A stretch of 64,000 bases of DNA from the NCBI RefSeq assembly GCF_000155635.1, contig NZ_DS990556.1:1727079-1791078 (forward strand). The letters run 5' to 3'. Source of the stretch: Cyanobium sp. PCC 7001 (lineage in GTDB: Bacteria; Cyanobacteriota; Cyanobacteriia; PCC-6307; Cyanobiaceae). Shown one piece after another: positions 28,108-36,553 of this stretch; within the stretch, counting starts at the first letter, position 1; the number at the start of each line of letters is the position of its first letter. The position numbers and the translations under genes were made by a program. The notes beneath the pieces were generated by a model. It made no database searches. It was not told where the DNA came from and saw only the letters and a program-made list of their open reading frames with translations.

Positions 28108-29358
28108 TCAGGCCGCGCAGCTGCTGCGCTCGGCCGGGCTGGGGGCTGTCGCGGCCACAGGCGGGGCCAGCACCTGGGCCAGCACCTCCACCACCCGCTC
28201 CTGCTGCACCACGGCCAGTTCCGGGAAGATCGGCAGGCTCAGCACCTCGGTGCACAGCCGCTCGGTGATCGGCAGGCTGCCCGGGCCATAGCCCAGTTCG
28301 GCGTAGGCCGGCTGGCGGTGGATCGGGATCGGGTAGTAGATGATCGTGTTCACCCCGGCCTGCTGCAACTGCTGCTTGAGCCAGTCGCGGCAGCAGGCCT
28401 CCGGCAGGCCATGGCTGGCGCTGTCGGCGGAGGGGGCGCAGGGCACGCCGCCGGCCGCACCGCAGGCCGGCAGGCCCAGCGGACAGGCGGGCACCCGCAC
28501 CACGAACTGGTTCCAGCTGTGGCCCTCCGGGCCCTCGGCCGGCAGCACCACGCCGGGCAGTCCGGCCAGCTGGCCGTGGTAGCGGGCGGCAATCGCCCGG
28601 CGGGCCTCCAGCCAGCGGGGCAGATGGGGCAGCTTCACGCCCAGCACCGCCGCCTGCAGGGCATCGAGGCGGCTGTTGTAGCCGAGCTCGGTGTGCAGAT
28701 AGCGGCGCGGCATGCCGTGCACCGCCAGTTCCCGCACCCGCTGGGCCAGGGCCGGATCGTGGCAGGTCACGGCGCCGCCATCGCCGGCGGCACCGAGGTT
28801 CTTGGTGGGGAAGAAGCTGAAGCAGCCCGCATCGCCCCAGCTGCCCACGGGCTTGCCCGCCCAGGAGGCACCGGTGGCCTGGGCGCAGTCTTCCACCACC
28901 TGCAGGCCGTGGCGCTCGGCGATGGCGCACACCCGCTCCATGTCCACCGGCCGGCCGAACAGGTGCACCGGCAGCAGCACCCGCGTGGCCGGCGTGATCG
29001 CCGCCTCCAGTTGCTCCAGATCGATCAGGTAGGTGGCCGGGTCCACATCCACGAACACCGGTGTGGCGCCCACGCTGCTGATCGCCTCGGCGGTGGCGAA
29101 GAAGCTGAAGGAGGTGGTGATCACCTCATCGCCCGCACCCACCCCCAGGGCGCGCAGGGCCAGGATGAGGGCATCGGTGCCGCTGTTGCACCCCACGGCG
29201 TGGGGCACCTCGCAGGCCTCGGCGAAGGCCGCCTCGAAGCCCGCGATGGCGGGGCCGCCGATGTACTGGCCGCTGCGCAGGACCTCGAGCACAGCGGCTT
29301 CGAGCGACCCACCCAGCTCCTGGATCTGCTCGCCGAGGCTGAAGGGGGGCACATTCAT
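28108..29358 (-). CDS. DegT/DnrJ/EryC1 sugar aminotransferase
   Basis: The 416-residue product is a PLP-dependent aminotransferase of the kind that makes amino sugars for surface glycans. The PLP-lysine is in SFFPTKNLGAAGDGGAV (~residue 190), with YIGGPAIAGFEAAFA, VGCNSGTDALILALRALG and EDCAQATGA upstream and YYPIPIHRQPAY near the C-terminus. A ~35-residue Cys/Ala/Pro-rich insert (CPLGLPACGAAGG onwards, ~300-335) interrupts the C-terminal domain. The thioredoxin-like gene lies 33 bp upstream on the same strand. Confidence 0.9.
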   Translation of the reverse strand: MNVPPFSLGEQIQELGGSLEAAVLEVLRSGQYIGGPAIAGFEAAFAEACEVPHAVGCNSGTDALILALRALGVGAGDEVITTSFSFFATAEAISSVGATPVFVDVDPATYLIDLEQLEAAITPATRVLLPVHLFGRPVDMERVCAIAERHGLQVVEDCAQATGASWAGKPVGSWGDAGCFSFFPTKNLGAAGDGGAVTCHDPALAQRVRELAVHGMPRRYLHTELGYNSRLDALQAAVLGVKLPHLPRWLEARRAIAARYHGQLAGLPGVVLPAEGPEGHSWNQFVVRVPACPLGLPACGAAGGVPCAPSADSASHGLPEACCRDWLKQQLQQAGVNTIIYYPIPIHRQPAYAELGYGPGSLPITERLCTEVLSLPIFPELAVVQQERVVEVLAQVLAPPVAATAPSPAERSSCAA

Positions 29359-29391
29359 GCAGCAGACCTTAAGTGCCCCGCAAGCCCCGGA

Positions 29392-30018
29392 TCACCGCCC
29401 CCATTCCGGTTCTGCACCTGGATGCCACTTGATGTTGCAGCCGATCGCCGGCTGCTGGTCTGGATCGGGCTGGCGGCCATCGGCCAGGGCCACCAGGGCG
29501 GCCCGAAGATCGCGGCCATCCAGGGGCACCCCATTGCCAGGACGGCTGCCATCGAACTGGCCGCGGTACGCCAGCTGCAGCTCGCCCTGCCGCGAGGGGC
29601 TGAACAGGTAGGGATCGGGAGTGCAGGCGGCCCGGAAGGCGCGGGCAATCTGCTGGTCAGCGTCGAAGAGATAGGGGAAACGCCAGCCATGGCGCTCCGC
29701 CTGGGCCCGCAGACCCTCGGGCCCGTCCTGCGGGTGGGTCTGCACGCTGTTGCTGGAGATCGCCAGGATCTGCAGCCGCGGTCGCGCGCCGGGGCCGCTG
29801 AAGTCGCTCTGGAGCCGGCTGATCTCCGGCTCCACGTGCTTCACGAAGGGGCAGTGGGCGCACAGAAACAGCACCAGCAACGGCTCGCTGCCCAGGGCGT
29901 CGAGCCGGAGGGGGTCACCGCTCACCTGCCGGACGGAGCCGCTGGCCAGCTGGGCGCTGATCACTCCGAACGGCAGCGGCGTGCCGAGGGGCAGCATGGT
30001 GGACGGCGTCAGCGCCAT
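29392..30018 (-). CDS. Thioredoxin-fold protein (peroxiredoxin/TlpA-like)
   Basis: The 208-residue product has a thioredoxin-like fold with the redox motif LFLCAHCPFVKHVE (CxxC), followed by FRAACTPDPYLF, typical of the redoxin/AhpC-TSA family. It has no signal peptide and is probably a cytoplasmic thiol oxidoreductase. I chose the ATG at 30018 because a GGAG box lies 8 bases upstream; a GTG at 30027 would overlap that box. It is divergent from the lipoprotein gene at 30037. Confidence 0.82.
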   Translation of the reverse strand: MALTPSTMLPLGTPLPFGVISAQLASGSVRQVSGDPLRLDALGSEPLLVLFLCAHCPFVKHVEPEISRLQSDFSGPGARPRLQILAISSNSVQTHPQDGPEGLRAQAERHGWRFPYLFDADQQIARAFRAACTPDPYLFSPSRQGELQLAYRGQFDGSRPGNGVPLDGRDLRAALVALADGRQPDPDQQPAIGCNIKWHPGAEPEWGR

Positions 30019-30036
30019 GGGCTGCACTCCTCATCA

Positions 30037-30594
30037 ATGCCAAGCCCCACGCTACGGATCTCCCGCCGCCGGGCGCTGCTGCCGGCGGCGCTGCTGCTCA
30101 CCGCGCTGGCTCCCCTCAGCGGCTGCATGCCGGCCCATCGCCAGGCGAGCTGGGCGATCTACCCACTGCAGCGCCGCGTGCCCCACGACGGCCTGGCGGT
30201 GGTGAGCCAGCCCGACGGCTACGGCCTGCACATCTGGGTGGACACCGACACCCGCCAGAGCGGCGTGTGCCAGCCGCGCTGGACCCCCGATGCCGCCCGC
30301 CTGTTCAACGGCAACGGCACGGCCCCCTTCAGTTCCGGCCTGGTGCCGCGGGAGGAGTTCTTCCAGGTGGTGGCCCGCCAGGATGTGCGCCGGGCCCTGA
30401 AGGAGCAGAGCGAAGCCCTCTGCCTGGCCCGTGATCCCCGCCGCAGCTTCCGCTGGCTGGAGCCGCCCCTGAGCCAGGCCCAGGTGAAGGAGGAGAAGTT
30501 CCCGCTGCTGGAGGAGCCCGATCTGCTCAGCGAGCCGGCCGAGGTGCGCAAACGGGAGGAGGCCCTGCTCAACGGCGCCGGCCCCGAGGAGTGA
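30037..30594 (+). CDS. Predicted lipoprotein, unknown function
   Basis: The 185-residue product starts with a Tat-like N-terminus (ISRRRALLPAALLLTAL) and a lipobox LSGC (~residue 32), so it should be a lipid-anchored envelope protein. The mature part is hydrophilic with no domain I recognise; the C-terminal ~30 residues are Glu-rich. Homologs of this size occur as conserved hypotheticals in picocyanobacteria, as far as I can judge. Confidence 0.7.
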   Translation: MPSPTLRISRRRALLPAALLLTALAPLSGCMPAHRQASWAIYPLQRRVPHDGLAVVSQPDGYGLHIWVDTDTRQSGVCQPRWTPDAARLFNGNGTAPFSSGLVPREEFFQVVARQDVRRALKEQSEALCLARDPRRSFRWLEPPLSQAQVKEEKFPLLEEPDLLSEPAEVRKREEALLNGAGPEE

Positions 30595-30625
30595 GGGCCG
30601 CTGGCGGAGGCGGCCTTGGCGGGTC

Positions 30626-31948
30626 TCAGCTGAACTGGCGCCACACCAGCGGTTCGGCCCGGCGCCAGTAGCGGGAGAAGCGGCGCAGATCGGGCGGGGT
30701 CTCCAGGCTCACGAACGGCTCCGGCTCCAGCACCTGCACCGGCAGCCGGGGCTCCAGGCGCTCCCGGATGCGGGCAAAACGGGGATCCACCGCCGCCGAG
30801 GTCACCACCCCGTCGGCCCCGTGCTCCGCCGCGAAGGCGAGCAGCTGCTCGGCCCCATCGCCCCGCCGCACGGTGACAGGCAATTCCTGCAGGCACTCCT
30901 GCAGAAACAGCAGCCGCTTGCGGCTCAGGCCGGCGGAGGTGATGAGGGCGTCGTCGAACACGAACAGGGCCGGTGCCGAGGGCCAGGAGCGCAGGGCGGG
31001 GTTGGCGGGGCCCAGGGCCTCCCCGTGCACCCACACGATCGGCCGCCGGAACGCCGCGGCGGGCGATGGCGGCGCGGGGGCCAGCGCCGCAGTGGCGGCA
31101 GCGCCAAAAGGGGCGGCTTCCGGAGAGGCGGGCGCCGGCTCGGGCCGGAACAGCCGCTGCTGCAGGCTCTCGTAGCTGGCCTGGAACGGGCAGCCGCCAG
31201 CGGCCAGGGGGCAGGTGCGGCAGTGGCGATCGCCGGCGTAACGCTCCAGGTTGGCCCGGCTGAAGATGTAGGGCTTGCTGCTGAAGCTGCTGGCCACCCA
31301 CTGCCAGCTGAGGTTGTTGCTGGCCGGGTCGCCGTCGAGCAGGTGCTGCAGGAACCAGCGGGCCCCGGCCTGCCAGCGCACCCGCCGCCAGTGCACCACG
31401 TAGCTGGCCAGCCACATCCGGGCATGGTTGTGCAGCCAGCCGCTGGTGCGGAGCTCGGCGGCGAAGGCATCGATGCAGGCCAGGCCCGTGCGGGCCTCAG
31501 TGATGTCGGGCGGCAGCTCGGCGGCATAGGCCTCGGCGGGATGGCCGGTGCGGAGCGGCTCCAGGTCGTGCCAGATGCCGTCGCCCAGCAGCCGCCAGAG
31601 CCGCTGCCAGTAGTCACGCCAGCCCAGCTCGTTGATCAGCTTGCCGGCCAGCTGCTGCGCCTCGGCCCGCCGCCCGGGCTCGCCGTAGCCCCGCTGCCTC
31701 AGCCAGCCGAACACCGCATCGCGAACCTCGGCCAGGCTGAGCACCCCATGGCGGATGTAGGGCGAAAGGCCGGTCACGGCCCCATCGAGGTGGTTGCGGC
31801 TGCAGCCGTAGGCGATCGGATCGATGGCGGCGAGGCGCTGCCGGGCCGCCGCCACGCCTCCTTGGATCGGGCTCGGGTCTCCTTCGGCCTGGGGGAACCA
31901 GGCGGCGAGGGTGGCCTGCAGGGCCTGGCGCTGCTGGGTGGACGTCAT
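30626..31948 (-). CDS. Photolyase/cryptochrome-like protein with swapped domain order
   Basis: The 440-residue product begins directly with the photolyase FAD-binding helical domain (residues ~10-275): GLSPYIRHGVLSLAEV, INELGWRDYWQ, TGLACIDAFAAEL, GWLHNHARMWLASYV and DGDPASNNLSWQWVASSFSS. The C-terminal ~150 residues (PIVWVHGEALGPANPAL, FVFDDALIT, KRLLFLQECLQELPVTVRRGDG) resemble the alpha/beta antenna domain that normally comes first. This is a circular-permutation-like arrangement; the Cys-rich turn CRTCPLAAGGCPF between the halves could bind metal. Function (repair or light sensing) is unknown. The ATG at 31948 overlaps the upstream gene. Confidence 0.82.
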   Translation of the reverse strand: MTSTQQRQALQATLAAWFPQAEGDPSPIQGGVAAARQRLAAIDPIAYGCSRNHLDGAVTGLSPYIRHGVLSLAEVRDAVFGWLRQRGYGEPGRRAEAQQLAGKLINELGWRDYWQRLWRLLGDGIWHDLEPLRTGHPAEAYAAELPPDITEARTGLACIDAFAAELRTSGWLHNHARMWLASYVVHWRRVRWQAGARWFLQHLLDGDPASNNLSWQWVASSFSSKPYIFSRANLERYAGDRHCRTCPLAAGGCPFQASYESLQQRLFRPEPAPASPEAAPFGAAATAALAPAPPSPAAAFRRPIVWVHGEALGPANPALRSWPSAPALFVFDDALITSAGLSRKRLLFLQECLQELPVTVRRGDGAEQLLAFAAEHGADGVVTSAAVDPRFARIRERLEPRLPVQVLEPEPFVSLETPPDLRRFSRYWRRAEPLVWRQFS

Positions 31949-32706
31949 GGCCAGCCCAGCAAGCTCACCGCGCCGCAGTACCCCGGAGGCAGCGCCAGGC
32001 ACCACAGCCGCTGCTCCACCAGCTGCTCCACCAACGGCTCCAGGCGCTCGAGGCCCTGTTCCCCAGGCGCTCGTGCGCCGGCCTGGGCGCCCACGGAGGC
32101 GAAGCCGGTGCCGCGGGCCTTGAGCGAGGCCTCCAGCAGGCACCACTGCTGCAGAAAGGCCTCGCGGCGTTGAAGAGCAGGGAGCTGCTCCAGCCACTCC
32201 ACCGTGGCCGGTGGGAGCACGCGGCGGGCGATCGGCCGCCAGGCCAGCTGGGGGCGGCTCTGCTCCACGTCCACCCCCACGGGGCTGGCGGCATGGAACG
32301 CCAGCACCACGAGATCGCCGGAATGGGCCACGTTGAACGCCGGACCCGCCGGCCCGTGCTCCACGCTCAGCTCTGGCTTGCCGTGCAGCCCGGCGTTCAG
32401 GACCAGGCGGCGGGGATCCCGCTCCAGCCAGCTGCCCAGCATCTGCCGCAGGACCGCGCGTCCCAGCAGAAACCGCTCCCGGTCGTCGTGCTGGCGGAAG
32501 GCCTCGTGGCGGGCCCGCTCCTGCGGCGGCAGCAGGTCGAGCAGGTCGGGCAGAGCCGCGCGCACCGGCGGCTGGCGGCGGTCGATCAGCCAGAGGCTGG
32601 GAAGCGGCCCCTGATCGGGGCGAGGGGCACGCAGCCCTGGATGCCAGGTCCTGGGCTCCAGGTCAGCCGCTGCGGGAGAATCGCTCGAACGCCACGGTTC
32701 CCGCAT
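31945..32706 (-). CDS. Sfp-type 4'-phosphopantetheinyl transferase
   Basis: The 253-residue product should attach phosphopantetheine from CoA to carrier proteins. It shows the ACPS-superfamily motif VGVDVEQSRP (~residue 135) and the second motif WCLLEASLKARGTGF (~185). In most Sfp enzymes that second motif reads W-x-x-K-E-[AS]; here the first Lys is Leu, so activity should be checked. It starts at the ATG at 32706 and overlaps the photolyase-like gene by 4 bp. Targets in this window could include the carrier protein at 55805. Confidence 0.8.
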   Translation of the reverse strand: MREPWRSSDSPAAADLEPRTWHPGLRAPRPDQGPLPSLWLIDRRQPPVRAALPDLLDLLPPQERARHEAFRQHDDRERFLLGRAVLRQMLGSWLERDPRRLVLNAGLHGKPELSVEHGPAGPAFNVAHSGDLVVLAFHAASPVGVDVEQSRPQLAWRPIARRVLPPATVEWLEQLPALQRREAFLQQWCLLEASLKARGTGFASVGAQAGARAPGEQGLERLEPLVEQLVEQRLWCLALPPGYCGAVSLLGWP

Positions 32707-32745
32707 CGGTCTCTCCGCTGCAGCCGGCACTCGCTCCTCCCCCTC

Positions 32746-33528
32746 ATGCTCCTCGATCTTCGCGGCAAGAAGGCCCTCGTCACCGGCATCGCCAACAACC
32801 GCTCGATCGCCTGGGGCATCGCCCAGCAGCTGGCGGCGGCCGGCTGCGAGCTGGGCGTCACCTTCCTGCCGGATGAGAAGGGACGCTTCGAGGCCAAGGT
32901 GCGGGAACTCACCGCGCCCCTGAACCCCACCCTGTTCGAGCCCCTCAACGTGCAGGACCCGGCCCAGATCGCGGCGGTGTTCCAACGGGTTCAGGAGCAG
33001 TGGGGCAGCCTGGATGTGCTGGTGCACTGCCTGGCCTTTGCGGGCAAGGAGGAGCTGGTGGGCGACTACTCCGCCATCACCCCCGAGGGCTTCGCCCGCG
33101 CCCTGGAGGTGAGCGCCTACTCCCTGGCCCCCCTCTGCCGCCACGCCAAACCGCTGTTCAGCGAGGGGGCGAGCGTGATCACCCTCAGCTACCTGGGCGC
33201 CGAGCGGGCCATCCCCAACTACAACGTGATGGGTGTGGCCAAGGCGGCCCTGGAGGCCTCGGTGCGCTACCTGGCGGCCGAGCTGGGCCCCGAGAAGCAG
33301 GTGCGGGTGAACGCCATCAGCGCCGGCCCGATCCGCACCCTGGCCAGCTCCGCCATCGGCGGCATTCTCGAGATGATCCACAACGTGGAGGAGAAGGCGC
33401 CCCTGCGCCGCACCGTGACCCAGGACGAGGTGGGCAGCACCGCCGCCTTCCTGGCCAGCCCGCTGGCCTCGGGCATCACCGGCCAGGTGCTCTACGTGGA
33501 TGCCGGCTACTGCATCACCGGGATGTGA
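32746..33528 (+). CDS. fabI: Enoyl-ACP reductase FabI
   Basis: FabI carries out the last reduction of each fatty-acid elongation cycle. The 260-residue SDR protein has the cofactor loop ALVTGIANNRSIAWGIA, the catalytic Tyr/Lys in NYNVMGVAKAALEAS and the substrate-loop region AGPIRTLASSAIGG. The start ATG at 32746 is divergent from the transferase gene. Its stop codon lies within a tandem 14-bp duplication and is directly followed by the convergent stop of the beta-glucosidase gene. Confidence 0.96.
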   Translation: MLLDLRGKKALVTGIANNRSIAWGIAQQLAAAGCELGVTFLPDEKGRFEAKVRELTAPLNPTLFEPLNVQDPAQIAAVFQRVQEQWGSLDVLVHCLAFAGKEELVGDYSAITPEGFARALEVSAYSLAPLCRHAKPLFSEGASVITLSYLGAERAIPNYNVMGVAKAALEASVRYLAAELGPEKQVRVNAISAGPIRTLASSAIGGILEMIHNVEEKAPLRRTVTQDEVGSTAAFLASPLASGITGQVLYVDAGYCITGM

Positions 33529-33541
33529 TCACCGGGATGTG
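33514..33541. repeat. Tandem 14-bp duplication at the fabI/beta-glucosidase junction
   Basis: Two perfect adjacent copies of atcaccgggatgtg occupy 33514-33527 and 33528-33541. The first copy forms the end of fabI; the stop of the convergent glucosidase gene (33529-33531) lies at the beginning of the second copy. Confidence 0.95.
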
Positions 33542-34911
33542 AGGCCCGCCGGCCGAGCGGCCGCGTCGCGCAGCAGCGCAGCGAGGCGCCGGAACTCGGC
33601 CACGCCGGGCGTGGCGATGCGGCGCTGGCTTGGGAAATCCACCCGGTAGAGGCCGAACCGCAGCGTGTAGCCGTCCGTCCACTCGAAGTTGTCCAGCAGC
33701 GACCAGTGGAAGTAGCCCTGCACGGGAATGCCCTCGGCGACGGCCCGGGCCAGCCCATGGGCATGGACCCGCAGGTAGGTGGGCCGCAGCTGGCCGCTGG
33801 CATCGGCGACGCCGTTCTCGGTGACGATCAACGGCAGGCGATAGCGCCGCCAGGCCTGGCGCAGCAGCTGCAGCAGGCCAGCCGGATGCATTTCCACGCC
33901 GGCGTCGCTGCGCAGGCCAGGCCCCTGGTGCAGCGAGGCCCAGCCGGGTGAGCGGGGATCGAACGCCACCAGGTTGCGCCGGTAATAGTTGATGCCCACG
34001 AAATCGGCGGAGCCCAGCAGCTCCGCCATGGGCTCCTCCAATCGGGGGAAGCCGGGCAACCGCAGCCGGATCACCCCGTCGCGGACGGCGTCGTAGAAGG
34101 GCCAGTTGAAGCCGCGGCGCACCTGGGCGGCCGCCAGGTGATCGGGAGGCCACCAGCTCCGCAGCGGTTCGGCCAGCACCAGATGCACGGCAGCACCGAT
34201 GCGGGCGTCGGGGCGGTGCCGCCGCACGGCCGCGGCGGCCAGGGCATGGCCCTTGAGCAGTCCGGCAAAGGCGCGGGCGGCCAGCTCCGGATCCCGCCGG
34301 CAGGGGGGCCACTGGCCGGTGACGTAGCCGAAGACCATCTGCACATTCGGCTCGTTCACGGTGCACCACAGCCGCACCCGCCCCGCCAGACGCCGCGCCG
34401 CCTCGTTGGCAAAGCGCTCCAGTCGCCGGGGGAACTCCGGGGCCGCGATGCCGCCGCGGTCGGCCAGCCAGAGCGGCAGGGTGAAGTGGAGCAGCGTCAG
34501 CATCGGCGCGATGCCGGCCTGTTCGAGCAAGGCCAGCTCCAGCTCGGCATGCTCCCAGGCGGCGGCGTCCCAGCGGCCGGGCTCCGGCTCGAGCCGGCTC
34601 CACTCCAGCGACAGCCGGTGGGCGTTGGCGCCCAGATCGCGGATCAGGGCGGTGTCGTCCTCCAACCGGTTCCAGTGATCGGCCGCCGGCCCGCTCACCG
34701 CACCCTCGGCGATCACCCCGGGCTGGGCCTCGAAGCGGGACCAGTCGTTGCCGACCGTGTGACCGTCCACCTGGTGCGCGGAGGTGGCAACGCCCCACAG
34801 GAAGTCCGCGGGCATGGGACCCACGAAGGGATTCTCCGGAACATCCGCGAAGCCCTCGACGTCCGTGAAGCCCGGCGCGGCGGTGTCGGGAGGTTCAGCG
34901 GGTGTGGCCAT
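33529..34911 (-). CDS. Glycoside hydrolase family 1 beta-glucosidase
   Basis: The 460-residue product is a GH1 enzyme that hydrolyses beta-glucosides or related glycosides. The acid/base Glu is in CTVNEPNVQ and the nucleophile in [23 protein letters not shown] at the N-terminus and [16 protein letters not shown] near the C-terminus complete the signature. There is no signal peptide, so it is probably cytoplasmic. The ATG at 34911 gives a typical GH1 length. Confidence 0.92.
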   Translation of the reverse strand: MATPAEPPDTAAPGFTDVEGFADVPENPFVGPMPADFLWGVATSAHQVDGHTVGNDWSRFEAQPGVIAEGAVSGPAADHWNRLEDDTALIRDLGANAHRLSLEWSRLEPEPGRWDAAAWEHAELELALLEQAGIAPMLTLLHFTLPLWLADRGGIAAPEFPRRLERFANEAARRLAGRVRLWCTVNEPNVQMVFGYVTGQWPPCRRDPELAARAFAGLLKGHALAAAAVRRHRPDARIGAAVHLVLAEPLRSWWPPDHLAAAQVRRGFNWPFYDAVRDGVIRLRLPGFPRLEEPMAELLGSADFVGINYYRRNLVAFDPRSPGWASLHQGPGLRSDAGVEMHPAGLLQLLRQAWRRYRLPLIVTENGVADASGQLRPTYLRVHAHGLARAVAEGIPVQGYFHWSLLDNFEWTDGYTLRFGLYRVDFPSQRRIATPGVAEFRRLAALLRDAAARPAGLTSR

Positions 34912-34986
34912 CCCCCAAACTGGCCGGAGCACGGGAATTGGGCAAGGATCAGGGCGCCCTGGGACGGGCTCGGCCATGATCAGCAC

Positions 34987-35616
34987 ATGAACAACGGCAG
35001 TTCCGCCAGCCAGGCCCGCAGCGGATCGGTGCATCGCGTCACCGGTGAAACCGATGTGCGCGTGCAGCTCAACCTCGACGGCACGGGCCAGTGCAAGGCC
35101 GGCACCGGCGTGCCGTTCCTCGACCACATGCTTCACCAGATCGCCAGCCACGGCCTGCTGGACCTGGAGATCAGCGCCGTGGGCGACACCCACATCGACG
35201 ATCACCACACCAACGAGGATGTGGGCATCGCCTTCGGCCAGGCCCTGGCCCAGGCCCTGGGTGAGCGGCGCGGCATCCACCGCTTCGGCCACTTCGTGGC
35301 CCCCCTCGATGAGGCGCTGGTGCAGGTGGCGCTCGATTGCAGCGGCCGGCCCCACCTCAGCTTCGGCCTGCGGATCCCGGCCCAGAAGATCGGCAGCTAC
35401 GACACCGAGCTGGTGAAGGAGTTCTTCGTGGCGGTGGTGAACAATTCCGGCCTCACCCTCCACATCCGCCAGCTCGAGGGGGCCAATTCCCACCACATCG
35501 TGGAGGCCTGCTTCAAGGCCTTCGCCCGGGCCCTGCGCCTGGCCACCGAGATCGATCCGCGCCGCGCCGGCGCCGTGCCCAGCAGCAAGGGGGTGCTGGA
35601 GCAAGCCGGCGCCTGA
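34987..35616 (+). CDS. hisB: Imidazoleglycerol-phosphate dehydratase
   Basis: HisB dehydrates imidazoleglycerol phosphate in histidine synthesis. The 209-residue protein contains the metal-binding His motifs [13 protein letters not shown] and [11 protein letters not shown], and the C-terminal [17 protein letters not shown]. Length is standard for the monofunctional enzyme. It stands alone, convergent with lpxI. Confidence 0.96.
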   Translation: MNNGSSASQARSGSVHRVTGETDVRVQLNLDGTGQCKAGTGVPFLDHMLHQIASHGLLDLEISAVGDTHIDDHHTNEDVGIAFGQALAQALGERRGIHRFGHFVAPLDEALVQVALDCSGRPHLSFGLRIPAQKIGSYDTELVKEFFVAVVNNSGLTLHIRQLEGANSHHIVEACFKAFARALRLATEIDPRRAGAVPSSKGVLEQAGA

Positions 35617-35631
35617 GGGCGTCCCTGCTGC

Positions 35632-36462
35632 TCAGCGGATCGGCTGCCGCGCCCAGAGGAACAGGCCCAGCCGCTCGGCATCGGCCATGGTGCGCTCGGC
35701 ATCGAGCAGCAGGGCGCCGCGGGCCTCCCAGGCGATGCCGCTCAGGCCCGCTGCCGCGGCCTTGGCCACCGTGGTGGGACCGATGGCCGGAAGGTCCATG
35801 CGGCGATCCTGCTGCAGCTTCGGCGCCTTGTAGAGCACGCCGGAACGAGGGGCCTCGGGGCCCAGGGCCCGGCTGCTGGCCACCCAGTCGAGCATGGCAT
35901 CGGTGCCGGGCAGCGCCTCGGTGGCGAGGCACAGGCCGCCGGCCACCACCGCCCCCTGCCCCACATCCACCATCGAGATGGCTTCCACGATGTGGGCCGC
36001 CCGCTCCACATCGGCGCGGTCGGCCTCACTCGGCAGGCGGCTGGCGTAGAGGCCGGGTTCAGGCAGCAGGTTCGGGGCCACCTCCTCCACACCCACCACC
36101 TCCAGGCCCAGTTCCTCGATGATCTCGGCCAGGGCCCGCAGGGAGGCGTCATCACCCTTGCGCAGGGAGGCGAGGATGCGCGGGGCGGCCATCAGGGTGC
36201 TCCCCTCGAAGCGCATGATGTTGAGGGCGCGGGGGCGGTGGAACTTGCCCACCATCACCACCTGCCGGATGCCCCGCTGCTCGAGGGACCGGAAAAAGGA
36301 GATCGAGCGCTCGAAGTAGAACTCCTCGGCGTCGTCGATCTCCACCTCCAGCCCATGGGGACGGCAGACGAGATGCGGACGCCCCGATGCCGTGAGTGCC
36401 TGTGAAAGCATCCTGGGCAACACGCCGGCACCGGCAATGATCGCGAGGGTCGGGTCACCCAT
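35632..36462 (-). CDS. lpxI: LpxI-family UDP-2,3-diacylglucosamine hydrolase
   Basis: LpxI hydrolyses UDP-2,3-diacylglucosamine to lipid X in lipid A synthesis, replacing LpxH in some bacteria. The 276-residue DUF1009 protein starts LAIIAGAGVLPRMLSQAL and contains RSISFFRSLEQRGIRQVVMVGK, HIVEAISMVDVGQGAVVAGG and the C-terminal PAIGPTTVAKAAAAGLSGIA. Its presence fits lpxK and waaA at the left end of the window. hisS lies upstream on the same strand. Confidence 0.82.
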   Translation of the reverse strand: MGDPTLAIIAGAGVLPRMLSQALTASGRPHLVCRPHGLEVEIDDAEEFYFERSISFFRSLEQRGIRQVVMVGKFHRPRALNIMRFEGSTLMAAPRILASLRKGDDASLRALAEIIEELGLEVVGVEEVAPNLLPEPGLYASRLPSEADRADVERAAHIVEAISMVDVGQGAVVAGGLCLATEALPGTDAMLDWVASSRALGPEAPRSGVLYKAPKLQQDRRMDLPAIGPTTVAKAAAAGLSGIAWEARGALLLDAERTMADAERLGLFLWARQPIR

Positions 36463-36553
36463 CTAGGCCGGCTGTCACATCCCAGTCATGGTTTGCGCAG
36501 TCAACTGCCCGCAGGCCGGGGCTGACCGCCTGGAGTGGACACGTCCTCGGTCG

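Noticed and set aside
28318-30036. Upstream in-frame extension of the lipoprotein gene
   Set aside because: It is antisense to the DegT aminotransferase and thioredoxin genes and has shadow composition. The lipoprotein signal starts at ATG 30037.
32707-33381. Upstream extension of the phosphopantetheinyl transferase frame
   Set aside because: It runs antisense through fabI. The ATG at 32706 gives the family's normal size.
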